NCBI GenBank assembly: GCA_045535505.1
Contig: JAZSLU010000023.1
Coordinates: 119,420 to 183,419, forward strand
Reading direction: 5' to 3'
DNA: 64,000 bases
From: CAKSST01 sp045535505
GTDB taxonomy: Bacteria; Bacillota; Clostridia; Oscillospirales; Acutalibacteraceae
The position numbers and the translations under genes were made by a program. The notes under the pieces are model-generated. The model saw only the letters and a list, made by a program, of their open reading frames with translations. It made no database searches and was not told where the DNA came from. Positions 8,358-17,015 of this stretch are shown in pieces (the first letter of the stretch is position 1; every line of letters starts with the position of its first letter).

Positions 8358-9218
8358 TTATTCGGTCTCGTTGTTTTGACTTTCTTCCTTGTTCTGATTT
8401 TTCTTTTTAGGCGGTCGCAAAACCTTTATATCATTGCGATGAAACTTCCATGGGGCAGCGTCTTGGTCTTCGGGTTTTATAGTTATCATTCCCGAAACCA
8501 AGTTTGACTCGATTACCGTGCCGTTACCTGACGGAGTTTGCACCAGCGAGCCGTTTTTAGGTGTTATAGAAATCAAATCTTCGTATGCGTTTTGCTCATA
8601 TTTTAAGCAACACATCAATCTGCCGCAAGCTCCCGAAATTTTTGCCGAATTAAGCGAAAGGTTTTGCTCTTTTGCCATTTTAATTGACACCGGCTGAAAG
8701 CCGTTCAAAAAGCTACAACAACAAAATTCTCTGCCACAAACGCCCAAGCCGCCTAAAATTTTTGCCTCGTCACGAACACCAATCTGCCTCAAATCAATAC
8801 GAATGCGAAACTGTGCCGCAAGGTCTTTTACAAGCTGACGAAAATCCACCCTACCGTCTGCGGTAAAATAGAAAACCATTTTTGACTCGTCAAAAAACAA
8901 ATCGACATCCACTAAATTCATTTCGAGTTTTAACTCTTCAATTTTTTTCTCACAAAAGCCAAAGGCTTCTTTTTCTCTTTTTTCATGGTCGCGCAATTTA
9001 TCCATATCTTTATTATCTGCTTTACGGATAACAGGCTTTAAAGGCTGAACAACCTGGTCGTCCCTTACTTTGTGGTTACCTGTTACAATTTCACCACATT
9101 CAACACCTCGGGATGTTTCCACGACAACGTACTGTCCCGGATTTAAGGGGCTTCCCGCAGGGTCGAAATAATACACTCTGCCATCGGTTTTAAATTTCAC
9201 TCCAACGACTTCTATCAT
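8358..9218 (-). CDS. ricT: RicT/YaaT, PSP1-domain protein
   Basis: A 286-residue PSP1-domain protein. The two cysteine clusters of the family are present: GVCGREFCCCSF (about residues 164-175) and ACGRLMCCLKYE (about 200-211). In Bacillus, RicT with RicA and RicF forms a [4Fe-4S] complex that promotes RNase Y-dependent mRNA processing and aids Spo0A phosphorylation. RicA and RicF are not encoded nearby. The C-terminus is basic (RPPKKKNQNKE). The ATG at 9218 is chosen because GGAGG precedes it; a TTG four codons upstream overlaps that site. It follows holB by 15 bases, the usual holB-yaaT pairing in Firmicutes. Confidence 0.93.
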   Translation of the reverse strand: MIEVVGVKFKTDGRVYYFDPAGSPLNPGQYVVVETSRGVECGEIVTGNHKVRDDQVVQPLKPVIRKADNKDMDKLRDHEKREKEAFGFCEKKIEELKLEMNLVDVDLFFDESKMVFYFTADGRVDFRQLVKDLAAQFRIRIDLRQIGVRDEAKILGGLGVCGREFCCCSFLNGFQPVSIKMAKEQNLSLNSAKISGACGRLMCCLKYEQNAYEDLISITPKNGSLVQTPSGNGTVIESNLVSGMITIKPEDQDAAPWKFHRNDIKVLRPPKKKNQNKEESQNNETE

Positions 9219-9233
9219 ATTAACCTCCAAAAA

Positions 9234-10127
9234 TTATAGCAAACTGTTAAACGCTATACAAATATTTGAAAAAAGCAAGTGAATGTTGCAATTTCTTTCG
9301 TTGTCACGCTCAAAATTGCAAACTGTTTCGTACAATTTTGCAAGGGATATGCTATCCCCGCCGTTTTTTATACGAAGCATAATCTCAATCTTTAATGCAT
9401 CAAATAAACGCTTAATTGCAGGGCGATCTTTATCATATGCGTAGAGGGTTTTTAGCATACCATAGGTATCCTTTTTAATGCTCTGTTCAATTAATTGAAC
9501 TGCCGATTGTTTATCTGCTTGTGCTTTGCCGTCATCGAGACTGTCCAGCGTGTAGCCTATATTGCCGTTTGCGGCATCTAAAACGGGATAAATTTCCGCC
9601 AAAGGTTTGCCTGTGCGGTTTTTTATAAACTCTGCCGCTTCTTGCCTTGGTGGCGTTTGCATTGTAAAAGTAATACAGCGTGAACGCACCGTTTCAAGCA
9701 AACTCTGTGCTGTTGGTAACGCAAAAATAATTATTGCCGCAGCCGGCGGTTCTTCAATAACCTTGAGCATCGCATTTTGCGCCGCTTCGGATAAATTTTG
9801 TGCGCCACAGAAAATAAACACTCGGCGACGAGCCATATGCGGCATCAAATACATCTCCTGACGGACTGAACGTATCATATCAACGGTGTATTTTGTATCC
9901 TCATCATAAACAGTAACGTCAGGGTGAGAACTGTTTTGTAAAAGATGGCAGTCCCTACAAACACCGCAAGGCTTGTTTTTCTCTCTGCAAACGGCGCCCT
10001 GTGCAATATGCATAGCAAAAGTACGCTTGCCCATACCTTTTTGGCCCTCAATAATGATGGCATGGGGCAAACGGTCGGCTTCGAGCATAGCATTAACAGA
10101 TTCTAAAACAACCTTGTTGCCTACCAT
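9234..10127 (-). CDS. holB: DNA polymerase III delta' subunit
   Basis: A 297-residue clamp-loader subunit. It has a Walker A-like EGQKGMGKRTFA (residues about 22-33), a zinc module with four cysteines (C-x8-C-x2-C-x2-C, about 47-61), and the SRC motif VRSRCITF. The delta' subunit is part of the DnaX complex that loads the beta clamp at the replication fork. It sits between trpS (12 bases upstream) and ricT (15 bases downstream), all leftward, so likely co-transcribed from the trpS promoter. Confidence 0.93.
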   Translation of the reverse strand: MVGNKVVLESVNAMLEADRLPHAIIIEGQKGMGKRTFAMHIAQGAVCREKNKPCGVCRDCHLLQNSSHPDVTVYDEDTKYTVDMIRSVRQEMYLMPHMARRRVFIFCGAQNLSEAAQNAMLKVIEEPPAAAIIIFALPTAQSLLETVRSRCITFTMQTPPRQEAAEFIKNRTGKPLAEIYPVLDAANGNIGYTLDSLDDGKAQADKQSAVQLIEQSIKKDTYGMLKTLYAYDKDRPAIKRLFDALKIEIMLRIKNGGDSISLAKLYETVCNFERDNERNCNIHLLFSNICIAFNSLL

Positions 10128-10139
10128 TTTTTCTCCTTA

Positions 10140-11135
10140 TTAAAACGCGAAACCGATTTTACGTTTAACCTTTGATACCATTCGGTTTGCAATATATGAC
10201 GCTTTTTCGGCACCCTCTTTATAAATTTGCTCTAAAGCGGCTTTATCTTTAATTATCTGCTCATATTTTTCTCGTACGGGTCGAAGTTCCTCAATAACCG
10301 CCTCGCCGACAGCCATTTTAAAATCGCCATAGCCTTTACCCTCAAACTCGGCTTCGACCTGCTCAAAGGTTTTGCCCGTTACGGTGCTGTATATCGTTAT
10401 GAGATTGTTTATGCCGTCACGTCCCTCTTCAAATTTAACCCTTGCATCGCTGTCTGTTACGGCGCGTTTGAATTTGCGCATAATATCATCGGGAGAGTCT
10501 AAAATAGCGATAAAACTGTTGGGATTTTCGTCTGACTTTGACATTTTGCTTGTGGGGTTTTGCAAAGACATAATTTTTGCGCCCGCTTTGGGAATATACG
10601 GCTCGGGCACGGTGAACACATCGCCGTAGATATTATTAAAGCGTGTTGCAATATCACGAGCAAGTTCTACGTGCTGTTTTTGGTCTTTACCGGTGGGCAC
10701 CAATGCAGAATTATAAAGCAATATATCTGCCGCCATCAAAACAGGATATGAATAAAGACCGGCATTGATATTGTCTGCGTGTTTTGCAGATTTATCTTTA
10801 AACTGTGTCATACGTGAAAGTTCGCCAAACTGAGTGTAGCAAGAAAGTAACCAAGCAAGTTCACTATGGGCAGCAACGTTTGACTGTACAAACATAATTG
10901 ATTTTTGCGGGTCAAGACCTATTGCGAGCAAAAGCGCACAGGTCGAGTATATATTTTGGCGGAAGGTCGCTCTATCTTGTCTTACGGTAACGGTATGTAA
11001 ATCTGCCACCATATAAAGACTATCAAAATCGTGTTGTAAATTAACCCAGTTTTTAAGCGCACCGATATAGTTGCCCAAAGTTAACATTCCGCTGGGTTGT
11101 ATGCCGCTTAAAATTCGTTTGTTATTTTCACTCAT
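10140..11135 (-). CDS. trpS: Tryptophanyl-tRNA synthetase
   Basis: A 331-residue class I synthetase charging tRNA-Trp. ILSGIQPSGMLTLGNYIGAL (residues about 7-26) carries the HIGH-equivalent TLGN, and SKMSKSDENPNS (about 196-207) is a perfect KMSKS. The ATG at 11135 has AAGGAGC 8 bases upstream; the longer frame starting at 11177 includes promoter DNA. No T-box leader is visible, unlike pheS in the same window. First gene of trpS-holB-ricT. Confidence 0.95.
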   Translation of the reverse strand: MSENNKRILSGIQPSGMLTLGNYIGALKNWVNLQHDFDSLYMVADLHTVTVRQDRATFRQNIYSTCALLLAIGLDPQKSIMFVQSNVAAHSELAWLLSCYTQFGELSRMTQFKDKSAKHADNINAGLYSYPVLMAADILLYNSALVPTGKDQKQHVELARDIATRFNNIYGDVFTVPEPYIPKAGAKIMSLQNPTSKMSKSDENPNSFIAILDSPDDIMRKFKRAVTDSDARVKFEEGRDGINNLITIYSTVTGKTFEQVEAEFEGKGYGDFKMAVGEAVIEELRPVREKYEQIIKDKAALEQIYKEGAEKASYIANRMVSKVKRKIGFAF

Positions 11136-11187
11136 TGAAAACGCTCCTTGAGATAAACATAATGTATAACATAGCAATATTTATCTT

Positions 11188-11216
11188 ATAATAACACAAA
11201 AAACACATATGAGCAA
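11188..11216 (-). promoter_or_regulatory. Promoter for trpS
   Basis: Minus strand TTGCTC (11216-11211), 17-base spacer, TATTAT (11193-11188), about 50 bases before the trpS start. Confidence 0.45.
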
Positions 11217-11251
11217 GTGTGTACATAAAATTTTATTAAAGGATATTTAAA

Positions 11252-11863
11252 ATGTTTGAAAAACGCTCGCAAATTTTACCCATTTTTATCTCTTGCATTG
11301 CCACATCGCTTTGTTTTTTATGTGTTTGCCTTGCCGTTTTAGCAAAACCAAAAACCAAAACCGCTGACATAACGGACAGCCGTGTTGAATATACTGCCCC
11401 ACCCCAACAAACCGAATATGTTTTACTTGACTGCGAGTGTGGAATTTACGCTCTGCTCGTTATTGATTTTGAACAAAAAATCGTATCGTTATCTCCCTAT
11501 ACAGACGGCGCTCAAAACATTGTAACCGCAAAAATCAAGGTGAGCCCAGCCCTCTTTGGCGCTCTTTGTGATAATGCGGGCGGAATCAATTTTGATTTGC
11601 CTTACGACACCGAATTACTTAAACAGGGCAGTTGGCGATTAACCGGCAGTCAGGTTTGGCAATTAATTCACTCCTCTGACCAAACCTTAAAAGAGCAACT
11701 TTTGTGCGAATATTTTTACACGGTTTTTATGTTTGGCTTGAAAAATGACCAAATTTATATTATACTTGAGGAAGGTGTTTGCGATAACCTTTCTTATTCA
11801 AAACTTTACAATATTGCGCTTTACTCAAAAGAGTGGTTATCCCAGTTGACCGTTATTAGTTAG
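11252..11863 (+). CDS. Membrane-anchored protein, degenerate LCP-like
   Basis: A 203-residue protein with one N-terminal membrane anchor (residues about 8-31) and an extracytoplasmic domain. The stretch GGINFDLPYDTELL followed by GSWRLTGSQVWQLIH resembles the LytR-CpsA-Psr fold ('GGVxVxVPYD...G...LxGxQALxxxR'), but the final arginine is replaced by histidine and the catalytic arginine-rich loop is absent. I infer a decayed or non-catalytic LCP relative; this is tentative. AAAGGA precedes the ATG. It ends 10 bases before the transglutaminase gene, so the two are probably co-transcribed. Confidence 0.6.
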   Translation: MFEKRSQILPIFISCIATSLCFLCVCLAVLAKPKTKTADITDSRVEYTAPPQQTEYVLLDCECGIYALLVIDFEQKIVSLSPYTDGAQNIVTAKIKVSPALFGALCDNAGGINFDLPYDTELLKQGSWRLTGSQVWQLIHSSDQTLKEQLLCEYFYTVFMFGLKNDQIYIILEEGVCDNLSYSKLYNIALYSKEWLSQLTVIS

Positions 11864-11873
11864 GAGAATGGCT

Positions 11874-12794
11874 ATGACCGCAAAAAAGTGCTTTGCTTTA
11901 CTGCTCTTGGCAGTTTGTCTTGTGTTTAATGGTGGTTGTAAATCGGCTTATACCTCCCAACAGCAAGTTGCAAAATATTGGTGTTTTGAACAGTTGAGCG
12001 ACACTCAAAAAGAAATTTACAACAAAGTTCTTACGGCAGCAACGACCATGCAAACAGGATTAGTAGAGCTGGGTGATTACAGTCATCAAGACGTGCAGCT
12101 TGTCTGCAGAGGAGTTTTATCAGACCGAGCAGACCTTTTTTGGTTGCCAGAAAGTTTTGTTGTTTCAAAAAAAGACGACGGTACTATTTACGTCGGCTTT
12201 GAATGCCTTAAAAACAATTATCTTGTTTTAAAAGACCAAAAGGACGATTTTCAAGGCCGTTTAAACGACACTATAGCAGAAATTAACAAAGGCATAAAAA
12301 GTGATATGAGTGACTTTGAAAAAGAACTTTATTATCACGACTGGCTATGCGAAAATGTAAACTATTCTCAAACGGTCGATGACGACTTAGTTTACACCGC
12401 TTTTGGTGCGCTTGTTAATAAAAGTGCTGTTTGCGAAGGTTATGCAAGGGCAATGCAACTTTTGTGCAACACTCAAGGTATTGACTGCCACATAGTTTAC
12501 GGCAGTGCCAAAAACGAAAACGGCAAATACATAGGACACATGTGGAACCAAATTAAAATTGACGGCAAATATTACAATCTTGACGTGACTGTTGACCACA
12601 CCAACGGTAATTATGATTATTTTAACGTTACCGATAAATTTGTTGAGCAAACACATGCGTTTGACAGAGATTATTCTCTTTTAACCTCTGTGGAAAGACA
12701 AGAGGGCAATGCAAGTTTTAACCTTGGTTTACCCGCCTGTACGGCGAATAAATACAACTATTACAGCGTTTTCCCCAAAGAACAAAATTCTTAA
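11874..12794 (+). CDS. Transglutaminase-like lipoprotein
   Basis: A 306-residue secreted lipoprotein. The signal peptide ends in a lipobox LVFNGGC (cysteine at about residue 22). The transglutaminase-like core has the catalytic cysteine in SAVCEGYARAMQLL (about 182-195), the histidine in GHMWNQIKIDGKYY (about 220-233) and the aspartate in NLDVTVDH. These domains act as cysteine proteases or peptide crosslinkers on the cell surface; substrate unknown. Two ATGs are 6 bases apart; the second (11874) has AGGAG at a normal 7-base spacing, the first only 1 base away. Confidence 0.85.
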   Translation: MTAKKCFALLLLAVCLVFNGGCKSAYTSQQQVAKYWCFEQLSDTQKEIYNKVLTAATTMQTGLVELGDYSHQDVQLVCRGVLSDRADLFWLPESFVVSKKDDGTIYVGFECLKNNYLVLKDQKDDFQGRLNDTIAEINKGIKSDMSDFEKELYYHDWLCENVNYSQTVDDDLVYTAFGALVNKSAVCEGYARAMQLLCNTQGIDCHIVYGSAKNENGKYIGHMWNQIKIDGKYYNLDVTVDHTNGNYDYFNVTDKFVEQTHAFDRDYSLLTSVERQEGNASFNLGLPACTANKYNYYSVFPKEQNS

Positions 12795-12812
12795 AGAAAC
12801 GGATTGATTTTT

Positions 12813-13904
12813 TTGGCTTACGACGTACTTCAAATTGCAAACGAATTTGCCATTGACGGCGTTGCCGTATCGGGCAAAATTTGCAACAACGGACACATTA
12901 ACCAAACCATTATCGTCACAACAAACAAGGGCACAAAATATGTTTTGCAAAGTATAAACAGCTCGGTTTTCGGCGATATACCCGGTATGATGGAAAACAT
13001 CAACGGTGTTACCTCCCACATCCGTGAAGCAATCAAAAAGCAAGGCGGCGATGCAAATCGCGGCACGTTGAATTTTTTGCAACACAAAGACGGACAAATT
13101 TATGTTGAGAAAAAGCGCGGCGAATTTTGGCGTTGCTATAAATTTGTTGACGACACTATAACCTATCAGCAAATTGAAAACCCCGAACATTTTTATAATG
13201 CGGGTCTGGCTTTTGGACAGTTTCAATGCTATCTTGCCGATTATCCTGCAGAAAAGCTTGTTGAGGTTATTCCCGACTTTCACAACACGGCTGACCGTTA
13301 CATCAAACTACAAACCGCCATATTATACGACCTTGCCGACAGAGCCGATTCGGTAAAAGAGGAAATTGCTTTTGCCGAAGCACGCAGAAATGATACCGGC
13401 GTATTGATTAAAATGCTACGTAACGGCGAACTGCCTATACGAGTTACACATAACGACACCAAGTTAAACAACGTTTTACTTGATGCTAAAACAGGCAAAC
13501 CCGTTTGCGTTATTGACCTTGACACAGTTATGCCCGGCTTATCTCTTTATGACTTTGGCGACAGCATACGCTTTGGTGCAAACCCCGCCGCAGAAGACGA
13601 AAAAGACTTAAGCAAGGTTTATTGTGACCTTGAGTTGTTTGAGCAGTTTACAAAAGGTTATTTAGAGCGTTGCGGTCACATGCTTTGCGAAAACGAAATT
13701 AAGATGCTTCCCTTTGCCGCAAAGCTTATTACCCTTGAGTGCGGTATGCGTTTCTTGACCGACTATCTTAACGGCGACACTTATTTCAGAGTTCATTACG
13801 ACGGACAAAATCTTGACCGATGCCGCACCCAGTTCAAACTGGTTGCCGATATGGAAGAAAAAATGAACCAAATGCAAAAAATCGTTGAAAAATATTCAAA
13901 ATAA
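12813..13904 (+). CDS. nahK: N-acetylhexosamine 1-kinase
   Basis: A 363-residue APH-fold sugar kinase. It has RVTHNDTKLNNVLLD (catalytic loop, about residues 210-224), VIDLDTVMPG (metal-binding, about 235-244), then LYDFGDSIRFGA and ECGMRFLTDYL, which closely follow bifidobacterial NahK (LnpB). That enzyme phosphorylates GlcNAc or GalNAc at C1, in the lacto-N-biose/galacto-N-biose mucin and milk-sugar pathway; the phosphorylase GlnbP is not in this window. No ATG is available; TTG at 12813 with weak GGA, or TTG at 12804, are the candidates. A terminator follows at once. Confidence 0.85.
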   Translation: MAYDVLQIANEFAIDGVAVSGKICNNGHINQTIIVTTNKGTKYVLQSINSSVFGDIPGMMENINGVTSHIREAIKKQGGDANRGTLNFLQHKDGQIYVEKKRGEFWRCYKFVDDTITYQQIENPEHFYNAGLAFGQFQCYLADYPAEKLVEVIPDFHNTADRYIKLQTAILYDLADRADSVKEEIAFAEARRNDTGVLIKMLRNGELPIRVTHNDTKLNNVLLDAKTGKPVCVIDLDTVMPGLSLYDFGDSIRFGANPAAEDEKDLSKVYCDLELFEQFTKGYLERCGHMLCENEIKMLPFAAKLITLECGMRFLTDYLNGDTYFRVHYDGQNLDRCRTQFKLVADMEEKMNQMQKIVEKYSK

Positions 13905-13905
13905 T

Positions 13906-13939
13906 AAAAAGGCTGAACTTGATAAGTTCAGCCTTTTTT
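13906..13939. terminator. Terminator between convergent nahK and queT
   Basis: AAAAAGGCTGAACTT, loop GAT, AAGTTCAGCC and six T. It overlaps the last base pair of queT on the other strand and has A/T runs on both sides, so it may work both ways. Confidence 0.85.
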
Positions 13940-14450
13940 ATATCTTTTTAAAAACATCTTTTTTACGCAATGCAAAATACAGCGGCAACCCAATGCCATA
14001 ACAGACTATAAGCTGTCCCGCTCCCACCTGCAAAGCATAAACAGTAAAAACGGCAAGTGTAGCTTTAGCAGTAGAATATAAAAGCGAAAGCTCTCCGCCT
14101 ACAAAAACCGCATTAAACAACACGGGCCACAAAAGTGAAAGCAATGGCAGACCTTTTATTGTTATATTCCTCGTTTTTCTCGTTAATACTGCCGCAATAA
14201 GCGTTGCCGAGGTTCCTACTATCATATCGATTGGGTTAAAGCTAAAAATGTTTGCTATTATACACCCTACTGCCAACCCAGGTATTGCGGCGGGGGTAAA
14301 AATCGGCAAAACGGTCAAGGCTTCTGACAAGCGAAACTGAATTTGACCGTAGCCAAGACCGAACAATGCGCTTACAAGTGTTAGCACAACGTAAGCTGCG
14401 GCTATTATAGCGCTGTAGGTTAAGAACAGCGCTTTATTACTGCTTTTCAT
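13938..14450 (-). CDS. queT: QueT family ECF transporter S component
   Basis: A 170-residue protein with six predicted membrane helices. The substrate-binding S component of an energy-coupling factor transporter; the QueT family imports queuosine precursors (preQ0/preQ1). Family hallmarks seen: the loop GQIQFRLSEALTVLPIFTP (about residues 35-53), AVGCIIAN, and FNPIDMIVGT. The shared EcfA/EcfA'/EcfT module is not in this window. The gene has a preQ1-I riboswitch in its leader, which supports the substrate independently. GGAG lies 8 bases before the ATG. Confidence 0.93.
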   Translation of the reverse strand: MKSSNKALFLTYSAIIAAAYVVLTLVSALFGLGYGQIQFRLSEALTVLPIFTPAAIPGLAVGCIIANIFSFNPIDMIVGTSATLIAAVLTRKTRNITIKGLPLLSLLWPVLFNAVFVGGELSLLYSTAKATLAVFTVYALQVGAGQLIVCYGIGLPLYFALRKKDVFKKI

Positions 14451-14460
14451 TTTAATTTCT

Positions 14461-14500
14461 CCATAGTTTTATTTTTAGTCAGGATGGTTTCGAACTGACT
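14461..14500 (-). promoter_or_regulatory. PreQ1-I riboswitch
   Basis: On the minus strand: stem AGTCAG, loop TTCGAAACCATC, stem CTGACT, then A-rich tail TAAAAATAAAACTATGG. This matches the type I preQ1 aptamer (stem, UUC loop start, CC before the 3' stem, A-rich tail with ACUA). The tail merges with the GGAG ribosome binding site of queT, so ligand binding should block translation. Confidence 0.85.
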
Positions 14501-14512
14501 TTTTGCTCTATT

Positions 14513-14959
14513 CTATTCTTCGTGACGTGAGCAGGAATGACAGTCTTCACAAGAGCAACCAATGTTTTTGCCAACAATTGGCTCGGGGTCAATTCCCTGT
14601 CTTGTATAATAATCCGCAATAGCGGCTTTAACTGCCTGCTCAGCTAAAACAGAACAGTGAATTTTGTGGGATGGCAAACCCTCCAAAGCCTCAACAACGG
14701 CTTTATTTGAAAGTTCTAACGCTTCTTGAATGGTTTTGCCCATAATCATCTCGGTTGCTATTGAACTTGTTGCAATAGCAGAGGCGCAACCGTAGGTTTT
14801 AAATTTTACATCCTCAATTTTTCCATCTGTAATTTTGAGGTACATTCTCATTATGTCACCGCACTTTGCATTGCCAACCTCACCTATACCATTGGCATCG
14901 GCAATCTCGCCCATATTGCGCGGATTCATAAAATGGTCCATCACTTTTCCTGTGTACAT
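14513..14959 (-). CDS. iscU: IscU/NifU-like Fe-S scaffold protein
   Basis: A 148-residue scaffold on which [2Fe-2S]/[4Fe-4S] clusters are built. The three ligand cysteines are in GNAKCGDIM, FKTYGCASAIATSS and HKIHCSVLAEQA. The C-terminus carries an added cysteine-rich tail, GCSCEDCHSCSRHEE, with four more cysteines, beyond the normal end of IscU. AAGGAG before the ATG at 14959 decides the start; the longer frame reads back into iscS. It follows iscS by four bases, so they are translationally linked. Confidence 0.93.
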   Translation of the reverse strand: MYTGKVMDHFMNPRNMGEIADANGIGEVGNAKCGDIMRMYLKITDGKIEDVKFKTYGCASAIATSSIATEMIMGKTIQEALELSNKAVVEALEGLPSHKIHCSVLAEQAVKAAIADYYTRQGIDPEPIVGKNIGCSCEDCHSCSRHEE

Positions 14960-14963
14960 TTTT

Positions 14964-16148
14964 TTATTTCTCCTTGATAGTATCCCACAGCGGCGACATC
15001 TCGCGCAGACGGTCAACAATGGGACCGAGCACCTTGATGATATGCTGTGCATCTTCCATAGTATTTTCGTGGCTGAAACTCAAACGAAGTGAGCCGTGTG
15101 CAACCTCATGCTTAAGCCCTATACTCAACAGTACGTGGCTGGGGTCGAGCGAGCCTGATGTGCAAGCAGAGCCTGATGATGCGCAAACGCCCATTGCATC
15201 AAGCATAAGCAAAAGCGATTCGCCCTCAATGCCCTCAAAGCAAAGGCTAACGTTACCGGGCAAACGACGTGTTCTGTCGCCGTTAACACGGCTGTGAGTA
15301 ATTTTAAGAGCGTTGTCTATAACAAAATCTCTGATTTCGCAAAGCCTTTTATTGTTCTGTTCCATATTTTCAACAGCAAGTTTTAATGCCGCCGCCATAC
15401 CAACGATGCCTGCGGTGTTTTCTGTACCCGCACGGCGAGAAAACTCTTGCGAACCTCCGTCAATAAGGTTGGGAATTCTTGCGTTTCGTCTTATATAAAG
15501 CGCACCAACGCCCTTGGGTCCGTTGAATTTATGAGCCGAAAGCGAAAGCATATCGGCTTGAATTTCTTCAACATCAACAGGCAAATGACCCACAACCTGA
15601 ACGGCGTCAGTATGGAACAAAACGTGATGCTTTTTGCAAATCTCGCCAATTTCTTTCATGGGCTGAACTGTGCCTATTTCGTTATTGGCATACATTATTG
15701 TAACAAGGCCTGTGTCTTCGCGAATTGCCGCTTGGAGTTCTTCGGGCCTTACCAAGCCGTCGGTATGAACGTCAAGCAAGGTTATCTCAAAGCCTTGTTT
15801 TTCAAGTGTTTTGAGAGTGTGTAAAACGGCGTGATGTTCGAACTTTGTCGAAATTATGTGCTTTTTGCCCTTTTTTGCCATAAAAGCCGCTGCGCCTTTA
15901 ATTGCCCAGTTGTCCGACTCGCTTCCGCCACTGGTAAAATAAATTTCACGAGCACGGGCGCCAAGTGCAGTTGCAACGTCTTGCCTTGCCTTCTCTATTG
16001 CCTCTCTTGCTTTTGAGCCAAAAGAGTAAAGACTTGATGCATTTGAATAAACGTCGGTAAAATATGGCATCATTTGCTCTAAAACTTGCGGCAAAAGACG
16101 TGTTGTGGCAGCGTTATCTGCATAAACGCATTTTTTGTTTGCGTTCAT
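14964..16148 (-). CDS. iscS: Cysteine desulfurase (NifS/IscS)
   Basis: A 394-residue PLP enzyme that removes sulfur from cysteine for Fe-S assembly. YADNAATTRLLP (residues about 9-20) opens the fold; SAHKFNGPKGVG (about 202-213) holds the PLP lysine; the active cysteine is in the loop CASSGSACTSG (about 327-337), the long loop of group I desulfurases. AAGGGA precedes the ATG. Operon iscS-iscU with no iscR, a common Clostridia arrangement. Confidence 0.95.
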   Translation of the reverse strand: MNANKKCVYADNAATTRLLPQVLEQMMPYFTDVYSNASSLYSFGSKAREAIEKARQDVATALGARAREIYFTSGGSESDNWAIKGAAAFMAKKGKKHIISTKFEHHAVLHTLKTLEKQGFEITLLDVHTDGLVRPEELQAAIREDTGLVTIMYANNEIGTVQPMKEIGEICKKHHVLFHTDAVQVVGHLPVDVEEIQADMLSLSAHKFNGPKGVGALYIRRNARIPNLIDGGSQEFSRRAGTENTAGIVGMAAALKLAVENMEQNNKRLCEIRDFVIDNALKITHSRVNGDRTRRLPGNVSLCFEGIEGESLLLMLDAMGVCASSGSACTSGSLDPSHVLLSIGLKHEVAHGSLRLSFSHENTMEDAQHIIKVLGPIVDRLREMSPLWDTIKEK

Positions 16149-16294
16149 TTAAATCCCTTCTTTTAATTCATAATCCAATTTATTTTATACCATTTTTTGC
16201 TTTATATCAACTAAAATTTAATAAATTAATAAAAATATATACTTTTTGTGCTTAATAACGACTTTTTCGTTACCTAATTTTAACACTTATTAAT

Positions 16295-16324
16295 TTGACA
16301 AAGGCAGTTTTTATAAGGTATAAT
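16295..16324 (+). promoter_or_regulatory. Promoter for the XRE membrane protein
   Basis: Perfect TTGACA (16295-16300), 18-base spacer, perfect TATAAT (16319-16324), about 35 bases before the start codon. Confidence 0.75.
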
Positions 16325-16359
16325 TGTCTATATCATATTAAACGGAATGGTAATATTTT

Positions 16360-16968
16360 ATGAAGGATATTAATTATATTGTTGCCGCAAACATTACCGC
16401 TTTGCGTCAATCAAAGGGCATGACCCAACTTGAACTTGCGAACAAACTTAATTATTCAGACAAGGCTGTTTCCAAGTGGGAGCGCGGCGCATCTCTTCCC
16501 TCTTTGAATGTATTGGTTGAAATTGCAGATTTGTTTTGTGTGCCGCTTGACTATCTTGTACGAACACACAGCCAAAACGAAGAAATTCCGTCAGCACCCA
16601 AAAAACCACTCAAATACCGCCCGTCTGTTATAATTGCGGCATCAATGATTGCGGTTTGGCTTATTGCCCTTTTTGTTTTTCTTGTGCTTAATTTTTCAAA
16701 CGGACCGCAACCTTTTCAATGGATGCCGTTTATTTATGCGGTGCCGCTGTCTTTGATTGTGTGGCTTATTTTAAACTGCGTATGGTTTGACACGCTTTAC
16801 AATTATTTTATTGTGACTTTAATTTTATGGTCGGCACTTATGTGCGCTCACCTTACGGTGTTAATGTTCGGCACTAACGTCGGTCTTATATATTTGTTGG
16901 GCGCACCCGCACAAATTATTATTATTTTATGGGCATTTATTAAGAAAAGAGATAAAAAGAAAAAATAG
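16360..16968 (+). CDS. XRE regulator with membrane domain
   Basis: A 202-residue protein: an N-terminal Cro/C1 HTH (residues 8-64; RQSKGMTQLELANKLNYSDKAVSKWERG) followed by four hydrophobic segments (about 86-108, 116-140, 146-168, 170-194) and a lysine-rich tail. Membrane-tethered XRE proteins are common in Clostridia and probably sense a membrane or cell-wall signal, though ligands are unknown. The promoter is near consensus; the ribosome binding site is weak (GGAATGG). Confidence 0.85.
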   Translation: MKDINYIVAANITALRQSKGMTQLELANKLNYSDKAVSKWERGASLPSLNVLVEIADLFCVPLDYLVRTHSQNEEIPSAPKKPLKYRPSVIIAASMIAVWLIALFVFLVLNFSNGPQPFQWMPFIYAVPLSLIVWLILNCVWFDTLYNYFIVTLILWSALMCAHLTVLMFGTNVGLIYLLGAPAQIIIILWAFIKKRDKKKK

Positions 16969-17015
16969 CTGGTTACCGTCTGCCAAAACATTTTTTATAA
17001 AAAGGAGGGTTAAAA

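Noticed and set aside
12729..13283. 184-codon open frame on the minus strand across nahK
   Set aside because: It is antisense to a well-supported kinase, has no ribosome binding site and no recognisable protein features.
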